Shown piece by piece: positions 15,268 to 23,810 of a stretch of 64,000 nucleotides of DNA. Below the pieces are notes generated by a model. The model saw nothing but the letters and a program-made list of their open reading frames with translations. It did no database searches and was not told where the DNA came from. This stretch comes from Rhodoplanes azumiensis (lineage in GTDB: Bacteria; Pseudomonadota; Alphaproteobacteria; Rhizobiales; Xanthobacteraceae): contig NZ_JBHUIW010000026.1 of assembly GCF_042682915.1 (NCBI RefSeq), positions 1 through 64,000 of the forward strand. Direction: 5' to 3'. The first letter of the stretch is position 1. Every line of letters starts with the position of its first letter. Made by a program: the position numbers and the translations under genes.

Positions 15268-17427
15268 ATGATCTCGAAGACGATCGCCGCCGTCGCGGTC
15301 GGTGCCGTGCTGCTCGCCGGCGGCGCCGTCGCCGTCTACGGCGTCCCGGCCCGCGGCCTCGTCGACACGTTCAGCCGCGACGTCCTGGCGCGGCACGACC
15401 TCGTTCTCGACATCGGCGGCGACGCCCGCCTGACCCTCTGGCCGGAGACCGGGCTGACGCTCGGCGACGTCCGGCTGCGCGACGCCAAGACGACCGACGA
15501 GATCGCCCGCATCGACGGGGTGCGGGCGAACATCGGGCTCGGCAATCTGTGGAACGGCAAGGTCGACATCGCCGACCTGACGCTGACCCGGCCGGTGGTC
15601 CACACCGACCCGATGTTCGCCCGCGCGGCGCGCGGCGCCGCCGCCCGCAAGTCGCGCAGCCTCGGCGCCGGCGGCACCAACGAGAGCATCCTGCCGGTCG
15701 ACCAGGCGGTCGCCATCGGCCGAGTCGCGATCGACGACGGCCTGATCGTGGTGCGCGACGGCAGCCAGACCGCCGAGGTGAAGATCGAGTCGCTGCGGCT
15801 CGCCAGCCTGCCGGCGGCGGGCGGCCGCTCCAACCTGCATCTCGACGCCAAGGTGGGGGCCGCCAATCTGCGCGTCACGGCGCCCGGTGACACGCCGACC
15901 CGGCTCGCCGACGGCAAGGCCGTGCCGATCGAGGCGCGCATCGACGCGCCGACCCTGTTCCGCACGCCGGCGACCATCAGCACGACGCTGACCAGCGCCG
16001 GGCCGGTGCTGAAGGCCGACAATCTCAACGGCCTCGTCGACCAGGGCCGGCTGCGCGGCGCCGTCTCGGTGTCGTTCGCCGGCGCCCGGCCGTTCGTCGA
16101 CGCGACGCTCGAATCCGAGCGGCTCGACCTGACCAGCCTGGTCGAGGCGGTCACCGGCCCGACCCCGCCGGCGCGGCCGCGCAGCACCACGGCCCCGGCG
16201 CCGTGGAGCGACGCGCCGCTCGACCTGTTCGGGCTCGGGCTCGTCGACGCCAACGTGGCGCTCACCGCCCGCGAGGTGACGATCGACGGGATCCGCATCG
16301 CCCCGGCCGTCATCGAGGCCTCGCTGCTCGCCGACACGCTGAAGGTCGAGCTGTCGCCGTCCGGCGTCTACGGCGGGCAGGCGACCGGCGAGATCACGAT
16401 CGACCGCACCGCCGCGACCCCGGCCGTGTCGGTGAAGACGAGCTTTTCCGGGCTCGACGCGCTGCCGTTCCTGCGCGACGCCGTCGCCTTCGAGTACATC
16501 GAGGGCAAGGCACGCGGCAGCCTCGAGGTGCGCGGCACCGGCAAGAACCCGCGCGAGATCGTCGGCTCGCTCGCCGGGCGCGGCGACCTTCTGTTCGAGA
16601 ACGGCGCGGTGCGCGGCATCGACATGCCGGCGATGCTGCGCTCGCTGCTCGACGCCATCCTGGCCGGCTGGCAGGCGGGCTCCGGTGAGCAGACCCGCTT
16701 CTCGACCTTCAAGGGCTCCTTCACGGTCGCCAGCGGCGTCGCGCGCACCACCGACGTCGCCTTCCAGGGGCCGTACATGGTGATGAGCGCCGCCGGCAAC
16801 ATCGATCTGCGCGCCAAGACCCTCGATCTGCGCGCCGACCCGCGGCTCGTCGCGGCGCCGACGACGCCGGGTCAGGCGAGCAGCGTGCTCGGCATCGGGG
16901 TGCCGGTGGCGATCCAGGGACCGTGGTCGGCGCCGCGCATCTATGCCGACACGCCGAACGTGCTCGCCAATCCGGACGGCGCGTTGAAGGCGCTGCGCGA
17001 CGCCCTCGGCCCCGGCGGCGGCGCCCAGATCGGCAAGCTCATCGACGGGCTCAAGGGCCTCGCCCCCGGCCCCGGTCCGGGCGTGACGGCGCCCGGCATC
17101 ACCCCGCCTGGTGGCGAGCCGGCGCGCGAGCCGAGCACGCTCGCCGACGACATCATGAAGGCGCTCAAGGGCGCCGCACCACCGTCGCTCGCCCCGTCCC
17201 TGCCGGCCCCGGCGCCGGCGCCACGCGACCTCACCACGCCGCGACCGGCCGTGCCCCCGGTGACCGCCACGGCACCGCCGCCCCCGCCGCCGCCCGAGGT
17301 CGGCGTGGCGCCCCGGACCAGTCCCCCGCCGACCCGCGAGACCCGCCCGAAGCCGCCGCCCGAGCCCACCGTCCGCGAGCTCGAGGAGGGCGCGCGCGAG
17401 TTCCTGAAGGGCTTCTTCGGGCGGTAG
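15268..17427 (+). CDS. AsmA family protein
   Basis: A 719-residue inner-membrane-anchored periplasmic protein. An N-terminal membrane segment (about 5-25) is followed by the AsmA N-terminal region (LDIGGDARLTLWPETGLTLGDV is the usual type of signature) and the C-terminal AsmA domain (about 395-560; KARGSLEVRGTGKNPREIVGSLAG). A tail of about 130 Pro/Ala-rich residues ends in a short charged helix. AsmA-like proteins form hydrophobic grooves bridging the membranes and take part in phospholipid or outer-membrane biogenesis. The ribosome site GGGAGG is 9 bases before the ATG. It converges with the efflux adaptor gene. Confidence 0.85.
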   Translation: MISKTIAAVAVGAVLLAGGAVAVYGVPARGLVDTFSRDVLARHDLVLDIGGDARLTLWPETGLTLGDVRLRDAKTTDEIARIDGVRANIGLGNLWNGKVDIADLTLTRPVVHTDPMFARAARGAAARKSRSLGAGGTNESILPVDQAVAIGRVAIDDGLIVVRDGSQTAEVKIESLRLASLPAAGGRSNLHLDAKVGAANLRVTAPGDTPTRLADGKAVPIEARIDAPTLFRTPATISTTLTSAGPVLKADNLNGLVDQGRLRGAVSVSFAGARPFVDATLESERLDLTSLVEAVTGPTPPARPRSTTAPAPWSDAPLDLFGLGLVDANVALTAREVTIDGIRIAPAVIEASLLADTLKVELSPSGVYGGQATGEITIDRTAATPAVSVKTSFSGLDALPFLRDAVAFEYIEGKARGSLEVRGTGKNPREIVGSLAGRGDLLFENGAVRGIDMPAMLRSLLDAILAGWQAGSGEQTRFSTFKGSFTVASGVARTTDVAFQGPYMVMSAAGNIDLRAKTLDLRADPRLVAAPTTPGQASSVLGIGVPVAIQGPWSAPRIYADTPNVLANPDGALKALRDALGPGGGAQIGKLIDGLKGLAPGPGPGVTAPGITPPGGEPAREPSTLADDIMKALKGAAPPSLAPSLPAPAPAPRDLTTPRPAVPPVTATAPPPPPPPEVGVAPRTSPPPTRETRPKPPPEPTVRELEEGAREFLKGFFGR

Positions 17428-17477
17428 GCGAAAGTCGCCTCTCGATCAACTCCGAGCGTCGTCGGCTGGCGCTGCTT

Positions 17478-17626
17478 CCTTCTCCCCGCATGCGGGGAGA
17501 AGGTGGCTCGGCGCATCAGCAGCGAGTCGGATGAGGGGGCACCGCCGTATCCACGAGACGCCCCCTCACCCGACATCCGCGCTGAGCGCGCGAATGTCGA
17601 CCTCTCCCCGCGCGGCGGGGAGAGGT
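17478..17626. repeat. intergenic palindromic repeat pair (family B)
   Basis: Two hairpins of the type ACCTCTCCCCGC-GCGGGGAGAGGT (CCTTCTCCCCGC... at 17478-17503 and ACCTCTCCCCGC... at 17600-17626) flank a segment with its own inverted parts. It sits between two convergent genes and may work as a bidirectional terminator. Confidence 0.75.
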
Positions 17627-17668
17627 AAGGACAGCGCCAAATCTCAAACGTGAACGTGGGCTTGCGCC

Positions 17669-18607
17669 TCACTCCTGCACGGCGCGGACACGGTCGCCTT
17701 CGCGCAGGAAGGTGCCGGCGCGACGGACCACCTGGTCGCCGTCGGCGACGCCCTGGCGGATCTCGACGTCGCCGCCGGACATGAGGCCGAGCTGCACGGG
17801 CCGCGTCTCCACCCGGTTGTCGCGCACCACCTGGACGACAGCGCCGAGCGGGCCGAACAGGACCGCCGACAGGGGCACGCTGGTCCCGCAGCTCGACCCG
17901 ACTTCGACGGTCGCCCGCGCGAAGGTGCCGATCTTGATGCGGCGGTCGTCGCCGAGCGTGATGCGGGCTTGGCCCGCCTGGGTCTGCGGGTTGATCTCCG
18001 GCGACACCGCCCGCACCCGCCCCATGACGGTGCCGAGCCCGGTGACGTCGATCTTGGCGGGCTGGCCGACCGCGATCTTGCCCATGCGCGTCGACGGGAT
18101 GTCGGCCTGCAGCTCGACCTCGCCGCCGGCGATGATCAGGAACATCGGCGGGCCCTGGGTCGACACCATGGCGCCGACCTGCGTCATGGTGCGGCCGACC
18201 ACGCCGGCGACCGGCGCCTGGATGACGAAGGCCGCGGCCGGCGCGTTCATGCCCTCGATCTTGGCGAGCCGCGCCAGCACCTGGCCGGAGGTGACGAGAT
18301 CGCCGTTCTCGACCAGGATCTGGGAGACGCGCACGCCCTCGATGTCGGGCCGGACCTGGGACTCCTCGCGTGCCACCACGGTGCCGGCGACCCGCACCGT
18401 GTCGGCGAAGCAGGCGCGCTTCGCCCGCATCACCGAGACCGACATGCCGGCCTGCTCCTCGGCGGCCCGGGCCGGGGGCGCCACGACCGCGCCGAGCGTG
18501 ACGACGAGACAGAGGACCGCGGCGCGGGCCCCCCGGCCGCGACCGGCCGGACCAGAGGGCCGCGACCGATCGGGACGACGACGATGCAGGTCGTGCTGGA
18601 AAGCCAT
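17669..18607 (-). CDS. efflux RND-type periplasmic adaptor (HlyD/membrane fusion family), orphan
   Basis: A 312-residue secreted protein; ATG at 18607 has GAGG 5 bases upstream. The N-terminal signal region (about 30-55) is followed by a lipoyl-like hairpin half (VRPDIEGVRVSQILVENGDL), the second half (FVIQAPVAGVVGRTMTQVGA), and beta-barrel and membrane-proximal domains. The usual long coiled coil is short here. Such adaptors join an inner-membrane pump to an outer-membrane channel, but no pump gene is next to it, so it must act with components encoded elsewhere. It has no lipobox. Confidence 0.8.
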   Translation of the reverse strand: MAFQHDLHRRRPDRSRPSGPAGRGRGARAAVLCLVVTLGAVVAPPARAAEEQAGMSVSVMRAKRACFADTVRVAGTVVAREESQVRPDIEGVRVSQILVENGDLVTSGQVLARLAKIEGMNAPAAAFVIQAPVAGVVGRTMTQVGAMVSTQGPPMFLIIAGGEVELQADIPSTRMGKIAVGQPAKIDVTGLGTVMGRVRAVSPEINPQTQAGQARITLGDDRRIKIGTFARATVEVGSSCGTSVPLSAVLFGPLGAVVQVVRDNRVETRPVQLGLMSGGDVEIRQGVADGDQVVRRAGTFLREGDRVRAVQE

Positions 18608-18673
18608 GTTCGCCTCGTCATGCTCCGCGAAGGGGCGACAATTGCGCCATTCCTGCACGCGCGCGCCCCCCGA

Positions 18674-19621
18674 TCAAGGGTGCGCCGACACGGTCGACGG
18701 TTCGATCAGCCGACGGATGTCGGCCGGCGTCTGGCCGGCGGCGCGCAGCGCCCGAAGGGCCGTCGCCCCGGTCGACTTCGACAGCTTGTGGCCGTCGGCG
18801 TCGAGGATGAGCCCGTGGTGGCGATAGACCGGCGCCGGCAGCCCGAGCAGCGCCTGCAGGACGCGATGGATCGAGGTCGCGGCGAACAGATCGCGGCCGC
18901 GCACCACCTCGGTGACACCCTGCGCGGCGTCGTCGACCACGACGGCGAGGTGATAGCTCGCCGGCACGTCCTTGCGCGCGACGACGACGTCGCCCCAGAC
19001 CTCCGGCCGCGCCGCGATCGTCCCGGTCTCGCCGGCCGGGCCTGCGCCGCGCTCCTCCCAGCAAAGGTCTTTCCCCCGCGGCCCGAGGACGGCGAGGGCG
19101 GCGGCGAGATCGAGCCGCAGGACGTGCGGCGCGCCCGCCGCGATGCGGGCGGCGCGCTCGGCCGCCGGCATGTGCTTCGCGGTCCCCGGATAGAGCGGTG
19201 CGCCGTCGGGATCGCGCGGCCACGGCGCCGCCGCTTCGCGAGCCGCCGCAGCATCGCGGTCCGCGACCAGGCGAGCGATCTCGGCCCGGCTCTCGAACGC
19301 CGGATAGAGGACGCCCAGCGCCTCGAGCGTCTGCAGCGCCGCGCGGTACTCCGGAAAATGCTCGGACTGGCGGCGCACCGGCGTCTCCCAGGTGAGCCCG
19401 AGCCAGGCGAGGTCCGCGTAGATCGCGGCCTCGAACTCCGGTCGGCAGCGCGCGACGTCGATGTCCTCGATGCGCAGGAGGAAGCGCCCGCCGGTCTCGC
19501 GCGCCCGCGCGGCGTTGAGCAGCGCCGAACAGGCGTGGCCGAGATGCAGGAGGCCGTTCGGGCTCGGGGCGAAGCGGAACGTCTCCGTCACGGGTGCGGC
19601 CCCGTTCCCAACTGAATCCAC
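18674..19621 (-). CDS. gluQ: glutamyl-Q tRNA(Asp) synthetase
   Basis: A 315-residue paralogue of the catalytic half of glutamyl-tRNA synthetase without an anticodon-binding domain, the hallmark of GluQ-RS, which glutamylates queuosine in tRNA-Asp. The HIGH motif is HLGH in FAPSPNGLLHLGHACSALL and the KMSKS motif is KLSKS near residue 282. The zinc-binding cysteines of the E. coli enzyme are not seen, as in many alphaproteobacterial forms. Two GTG starts are possible; the one ten codons inside (giving VTETFRFAPSP) fits homologues best, but neither has a strong ribosome site. It lies 66 bases upstream of the adaptor gene on the same strand. Confidence 0.87.
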   Translation of the reverse strand: MDSVGNGAAPVTETFRFAPSPNGLLHLGHACSALLNAARARETGGRFLLRIEDIDVARCRPEFEAAIYADLAWLGLTWETPVRRQSEHFPEYRAALQTLEALGVLYPAFESRAEIARLVADRDAAAAREAAAPWPRDPDGAPLYPGTAKHMPAAERAARIAAGAPHVLRLDLAAALAVLGPRGKDLCWEERGAGPAGETGTIAARPEVWGDVVVARKDVPASYHLAVVVDDAAQGVTEVVRGRDLFAATSIHRVLQALLGLPAPVYRHHGLILDADGHKLSKSTGATALRALRAAGQTPADIRRLIEPSTVSAHP

Positions 19622-19632
19622 GGCTCGGAGCT

Positions 19633-19809
19633 ACCCCCCTCCCTGTCCCTCCCCCACAAGGGGGGAGGGACCGCTGGGGCCGCGACCTCCTCGTGATCGG
19701 ACCAAGGCCGATCGACCTTGGAGATGGCAATCGGCCGGCGGCTCGCCGCAGCCCGCTCCCTCCCCCCTTGTGGGGAAGAGGTTCGCGCGACGCGCGACAG
19801 GAGGGGGGT
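19633..19809. repeat. intergenic palindromic repeat (family C), inverted pair
   Basis: CCCTCCCCCACAAGGGGGGAGGG-type hairpin at about 19645-19671 and its inverted partner at 19757-19776 bracket 80 bases. The outer ends (CCCCCCTCC and GGAGGGGGG) are also complementary. Further copies of this family are at 29745, 30935, 49425 and 54506. Confidence 0.75.
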
Positions 19810-19881
19810 GAGCCACGCACTCGGAGTCATGATCGATTTGCTGACCTGTCGCGACGGCACCGTCATCGCCCTCTCGGTTCC

Positions 19882-21093
19882 TCAGCTCCTCCCCGCCTCC
19901 GCGTGGTGCCGGATCCCCGTGACGCTCGGGGCCAGCGCGGCGAGGAGGAGCGCACCGATCAGGATCGGCACGAAGGCGGCGAGCGGCTCCCCCGACAGAT
20001 CCCAGGCGAGGCCGGAGAGGATCGGCGTGATCACGGCGCAGGAGTAGCTGATCGTGAACATGCCGGCGGCGAGGCGGTGGACGTCGTCGGGTCGCGCCAG
20101 GATCGTCGGCAGCGCGAAGATCAGGATCAGCACGGTCGCGTCACAGAAGCCGATGACGATCGACGAGATCACGATCACGGCCGGCGAGCCGAACATCAGG
20201 CCGATGAGCGCCACGAAGGAGACGAGCCCGCACGCCACGTAGGGCCACACCTTGCGGACCAGCCGGCCGGCGACGGCGAGCAGGATCAGCGAGGCCGGGA
20301 TCTGGCCGACGTTGAGCACCGTCAACGTCAAGCTGATCAGATCGGGGCGGCCGGTGCGGGTCAGAACCTCCGGGATGAAAGCATTGGTGGTGAAGTACAT
20401 GGCGTTGACGGTGCCGAACATGATGCCGATCCGCCACAAAAGGCCGCTCTTCCAGTCCGGCCACCATTTGCGGTTCGTCACCACGGTCGCCGCGTCGCCC
20501 CGCCGGCGCGGCGCCGCGACCGCGATCAGGATCGCGATGGCGACGCAGGGCACGGCCCAGGCGAGGAAGCTGCCGCGCCAACCGCCGGCGAGCGGCACCA
20601 TCACGGGCAGCGTGATCGCCACCGCGGCGACCTCGCCGACCAAGAGGCCGTTGGCGTAGACGGCGGTGCCGAAGCCGATGCGGTCGGGCAGCCAGGCGCG
20701 CACCAGCGGCGGCAGCGAGGGCTGCATCACGGCGACGCCGAAGCCGGTGACCACGGTCGCGCCGTAGAGGAGCCAGATGTCGGGCGAGACACCGCGCAAC
20801 GCCGAGCCGGCGGCGGTCGCGAGCAGTCCGACGAGCAGCGTCGTCAGCGCGCCGAAGCGGGCGATCAGCAGCGAGCCCGGAATGGCGGCGAGCGCGAACA
20901 GCACCGACGGGATGCCGGTGAGGATGCCGACCTCGGTCGCCGACAGCGCGAGGTCGTCGCGGATCATCGGGATGACGGGCGGCACGGCGAGAATCGTCAT
21001 GCGCAGCCCGGTGCCGGCGAGCCACAACAGCGCGACGGCCGTGACGAGATGCCCGAGCCCGGGCGCGTCAGTGCTGGATGGTGGAGCCCTCAT
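19882..21093 (-). CDS. MFS transporter, CynX/NimT-like
   Basis: A 403-residue integral membrane protein with about 12 hydrophobic segments and the MFS pattern SLLIARFGALTTLLVG after the second helix. The overall pattern (LALSATEVGILTGIPSVLFALAAIPG) resembles the CynX/NimT cyanate or nitroimidazole permease group, whose substrates are mostly unknown. AGAAGGG precedes the ATG. It is a single gene, leftward, with repeats on both sides. Confidence 0.8.
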   Translation of the reverse strand: MRAPPSSTDAPGLGHLVTAVALLWLAGTGLRMTILAVPPVIPMIRDDLALSATEVGILTGIPSVLFALAAIPGSLLIARFGALTTLLVGLLATAAGSALRGVSPDIWLLYGATVVTGFGVAVMQPSLPPLVRAWLPDRIGFGTAVYANGLLVGEVAAVAITLPVMVPLAGGWRGSFLAWAVPCVAIAILIAVAAPRRRGDAATVVTNRKWWPDWKSGLLWRIGIMFGTVNAMYFTTNAFIPEVLTRTGRPDLISLTLTVLNVGQIPASLILLAVAGRLVRKVWPYVACGLVSFVALIGLMFGSPAVIVISSIVIGFCDATVLILIFALPTILARPDDVHRLAAGMFTISYSCAVITPILSGLAWDLSGEPLAAFVPILIGALLLAALAPSVTGIRHHAEAGRS

Positions 21094-21174
21094 CGGCCCT
21101 TCTTTCGGGTTGTCGTGGGAGTGACGGTGACGGGCGCGGGGTCTTGCTTGGAGAAAGATCTCGGCATGTGCTCC

Positions 21175-21300
21175 GTCGTTCCGGGGCGGCGCGCAAGCGC
21201 CGAGCCCGGAACCCGTAACCCCTGTCTATCGTGAACCACCGACGCGGGGGCTATGGATTCCGGGCTCGCGAACCTGGTGGTCCGCGCCCCGGAACGACCG
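21175..21300. repeat. intergenic extended palindromic repeat (family A)
   Basis: It starts CGTCGTTCCGGGGCGGC and ends GCGCCCCGGAACGACC, the same arrangement as the copy at 13148-13252, with internal GGATTCCGGGCTCGC. Confidence 0.75.
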
Positions 21301-21320
21301 ATGCGTGTCATGACCGAGCT

Positions 21321-22016
21321 TCACAACGCCGACAGGCCGCTCGCTTCGAGCGCCGCGCGGGCCTCCGGGGCGACCAGATGGGCGAGCAGGGCACGGGCGC
21401 CGTCGGGGTTCTCGGCCCGCGCCAGGATGCCGCCGCAGAAATACGACACCTCCTGCACGGCGTCGGGCAGCGGACCGACCAGCTCGATGCCCTTCACGGC
21501 CAGAAGCTCGCTCATCTGCTGGACGGCGAGATCGGCCTCGCCCGAAACGGCGCGCTCGGCCGTGAAGCCGTCGCGCACGATGGTCTTGGCGGCCATCTCC
21601 CGCGCGATCCCGAGCCGCTCGAGAACGCGGGCGAAGTGCAGGCCGCTCGCCCCGGTCTTCGACAGGGCGACGGCGCGAGCGGCGCGCAGCGCCGCGACCA
21701 GCGCCTCGACCGTGGAGATGTCCGGATGCGGCGCACCCGCCTTGACGGCCATGCCGACCAGCGAGCGGGCGATGTCGGTGCGGCTGTCCGGCACGACGAC
21801 GCCGTCCGCGACGAGCCGGTCCATGGCGGCGCGTGACAAGAGCACGAGGTCCGCCGCCTCGCCCGCCGCGATGCGCGGCACAAGCTCGTTGGTCGCCCCG
21901 TAGTCGATCGCCGCCGCGATCCCGGTGTCGCGTGAAAAACCCGGAACCAGCGCCTCGAGCACGCCGCGCGTCGCCCGGGTGGAGAGCACCCGCACCACGG
22001 TCGCTCGCTCGGTCAT
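21321..22016 (-). CDS. ModA-like substrate-binding-domain protein without a signal peptide
   Basis: A 231-residue protein with the fold features of molybdate-type periplasmic binding proteins (PBP type II): VLSTRATRGVLEALVPGFSR at the N-terminus, AADLVLLSRAAMDRLVADGVV, and a C-terminal LLAHLVAPEARAALEASGL segment. The start at 22016 has GAGGGAGAG upstream, and the protein then begins directly with the domain. No signal peptide is present, nor does one appear with upstream starts. It may be cytoplasmic, perhaps a ligand sensor. It is divergent from the TRAP transporter operon with a shared palindrome-bearing promoter region. Confidence 0.72.
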   Translation of the reverse strand: MTERATVVRVLSTRATRGVLEALVPGFSRDTGIAAAIDYGATNELVPRIAAGEAADLVLLSRAAMDRLVADGVVVPDSRTDIARSLVGMAVKAGAPHPDISTVEALVAALRAARAVALSKTGASGLHFARVLERLGIAREMAAKTIVRDGFTAERAVSGEADLAVQQMSELLAVKGIELVGPLPDAVQEVSYFCGGILARAENPDGARALLAHLVAPEARAALEASGLSAL

Positions 22017-22145
22017 GTGTCTCTCCCTCGGTGGTCCCGCCCCGCCGCCCGTCTCGCAATACCGTCCCGGGCCGGCCTTCGTCGGGGCCACGACCTGTCC
22101 CCTCGCGCCCGCTTTGACAAGCGCCCCGGCATGCCGTTCCATACA

Positions 22146-22160
22146 CGTGTTTCGAACACG
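22146..22160. promoter_or_regulatory. operator candidate between divergent ModA-like and TRAP genes
   Basis: CGTGTT-TCG-AACACG is a perfect inverted repeat, overlapping an ACACGTGT palindrome at 22143-22150. It lies 32 bases before the TRAP binding-protein start and 130 bases before the divergent ModA-like gene, a good position for a repressor of either. No regulator gene is adjacent. Confidence 0.45.
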
Positions 22161-22192
22161 ACGACAAAAAATAACATCCCGGGAGGAATGCA

Positions 22193-23200
22193 ATGGAGTG
22201 GTACCGCAGCCTCGCGCTGGCGGGGGTTCTCGCCGTCGCGCCGGTCATGGCTCTGTCGGAGGCGGCGTCGGCGCAGGTGACGCTGCGCGCCTCGCACCAG
22301 TTCCCCGGCGGCAAGGGGGACGCGCGCGACGAGATGGTGCAGATCATCGCCCGCGAGGCCAAGGCCGCCAATGTCGGGCTCGAGATCCAGGTCTTCCCCG
22401 GCGCCTCGCTGTTCAAGCCGAACGACCAGTGGAACGCGATCGTCAACGGCCAGCTCGACATCACCTCGTTCCCGCTCGACTACGCGAGCGGCAAGGTGCG
22501 GGCCTTCGGCGCCACGCTGATGCCCGGCCTGGTGCGCAGCCACGAGCGGGCGAAGCGGCTCAACGACTCGCCCTTCATGAAGGAGATCCGCGCCAAGATC
22601 GACAAGGCCGGCGTGATCGTGCTGGCCGACGCGTGGCTCGCCGGCGCGGTCGCCTCCAAGAAGGGCTGCATCCGCAAGCCGGAGGACATGCAGGGGGTGA
22701 AGGTGCGCTCGGCCGGGCCGACCTTCGCCGCGATGTGGCAGAAGGCCGGCGGCTCGATCGTCTCGATCCCCAGCAACGAGGTCTACAACGCGTTGCAGAC
22801 CGGCGTCGCCGAGGCGACCGACACCTCGACCGGCAGCTTCGTCTCGTTTCGCCTCTACGAGCAGGTGAAGTGCATCACGGCGCCGGGCGAGAACGCCCTG
22901 TGGTTCATGTACGAGCCGGTGCTGATGTCGAAGAAGAGCTTCAACCGGCTGACCAAGCCGCAGCAGGAGGCGCTGCTCGCCGCCGGCAAGAAGGCCGAGG
23001 CGTTCTTCGACGACGCCAGCCGCAAGCTCGACGCACAGATGATCGAGACCTTCAAGAAGAACAATGTCGAGGTCGTCACCCTCACGCCGGTCGAGTACGA
23101 GGCGTGGCTCGAGGTCGCGCGGGAAAGCTCCTACAAGGAGTTCGCCGGCGAGGTGCCGGACGGCAAGGCGCTGATCGACCAGGCGCTCGCGGTGAAGTGA
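22193..23200 (+). CDS. TRAP transporter substrate-binding protein (DctP family)
   Basis: A 335-residue periplasmic protein, first gene of a TRAP operon. The signal peptide ends at ASAQ (about residue 26). The mature part follows the DctP pattern: LRASHQFPGG, LKPNDQWNAIVNGQLDIT, GVKVRSAGPTFAAMWQKAGG (the Arg that clamps the carboxylate of the ligand lies here) and EATDTSTGSFVSFRLYEQVK. The ribosome site GGGAGGAATGCA is strong. Such proteins bind C4-dicarboxylates, malonate or other organic acids. The malonyl-CoA decarboxylase gene downstream makes malonate a good candidate (MatP-like). Confidence 0.88.
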   Translation: MEWYRSLALAGVLAVAPVMALSEAASAQVTLRASHQFPGGKGDARDEMVQIIAREAKAANVGLEIQVFPGASLFKPNDQWNAIVNGQLDITSFPLDYASGKVRAFGATLMPGLVRSHERAKRLNDSPFMKEIRAKIDKAGVIVLADAWLAGAVASKKGCIRKPEDMQGVKVRSAGPTFAAMWQKAGGSIVSIPSNEVYNALQTGVAEATDTSTGSFVSFRLYEQVKCITAPGENALWFMYEPVLMSKKSFNRLTKPQQEALLAAGKKAEAFFDDASRKLDAQMIETFKKNNVEVVTLTPVEYEAWLEVARESSYKEFAGEVPDGKALIDQALAVK

Positions 23201-23285
23201 GGCGGCGCGGGAGGCCGGCCGGCGCCGCTCCGCGATGCCGGTCGGCTCCGCCAAGGGGACGGGACACGCGTCCCGGGGGACTGTC

Positions 23286-23810
23286 ATGGATTTCGCGATC
23301 AGGGCCGTTCGCGGCCTCTCGCTTCTGTGCGGCATCGTCGCGGCCGCGCTCACCGCCACGGCCGTGGTGGTGGTGTGCCAGATGGTGTTCGTGCGCTTCG
23401 TCCTGAACCAGAACACCATCTGGCAGACCGACTTCGTCACCTTCAGCCTGGTCGGCGCGACCTTCGTCGGCGCCCCCTATGTGCTGATGACGCGCGGCCA
23501 CGTCGCCGTCGACGTGCTGCCGCTGGCGCTCGGCGAGACCGGCCGGTACTGGCTCGCGATCGTCGCGGCCGTGCTGTCGCTCGGTTTCGCGGCGACCGCG
23601 ACGGTGCTCACCGCGATGTTCTGGATGGAGGCGTGGGAGAACCGCTGGGTGTCCGAATCCATGTGGCGGGTGCGCCTGTGGATCCCCTATGCGGCGATGC
23701 CGATCGGGCTCGGCGTGCTGACGCTCCAATACGTCGCCGATCTCGTCGAGCTCTCCACCGGACGGGTCCGGCCGTTCGGCCTCGAGGCCCCGCTGGAGGG
23801 CGGCATATGA
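23286..23810 (+). CDS. TRAP transporter small permease (DctQ family)
   Basis: A 174-residue membrane protein with four transmembrane segments. It is the small subunit that pairs with the large permease. The chosen ATG has GGGGGA just upstream and gives a protein starting directly at the first helix. The last bases overlap the start of the large-permease gene (ATGA), showing translational coupling. Confidence 0.85.
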   Translation: MDFAIRAVRGLSLLCGIVAAALTATAVVVVCQMVFVRFVLNQNTIWQTDFVTFSLVGATFVGAPYVLMTRGHVAVDVLPLALGETGRYWLAIVAAVLSLGFAATATVLTAMFWMEAWENRWVSESMWRVRLWIPYAAMPIGLGVLTLQYVADLVELSTGRVRPFGLEAPLEGGI

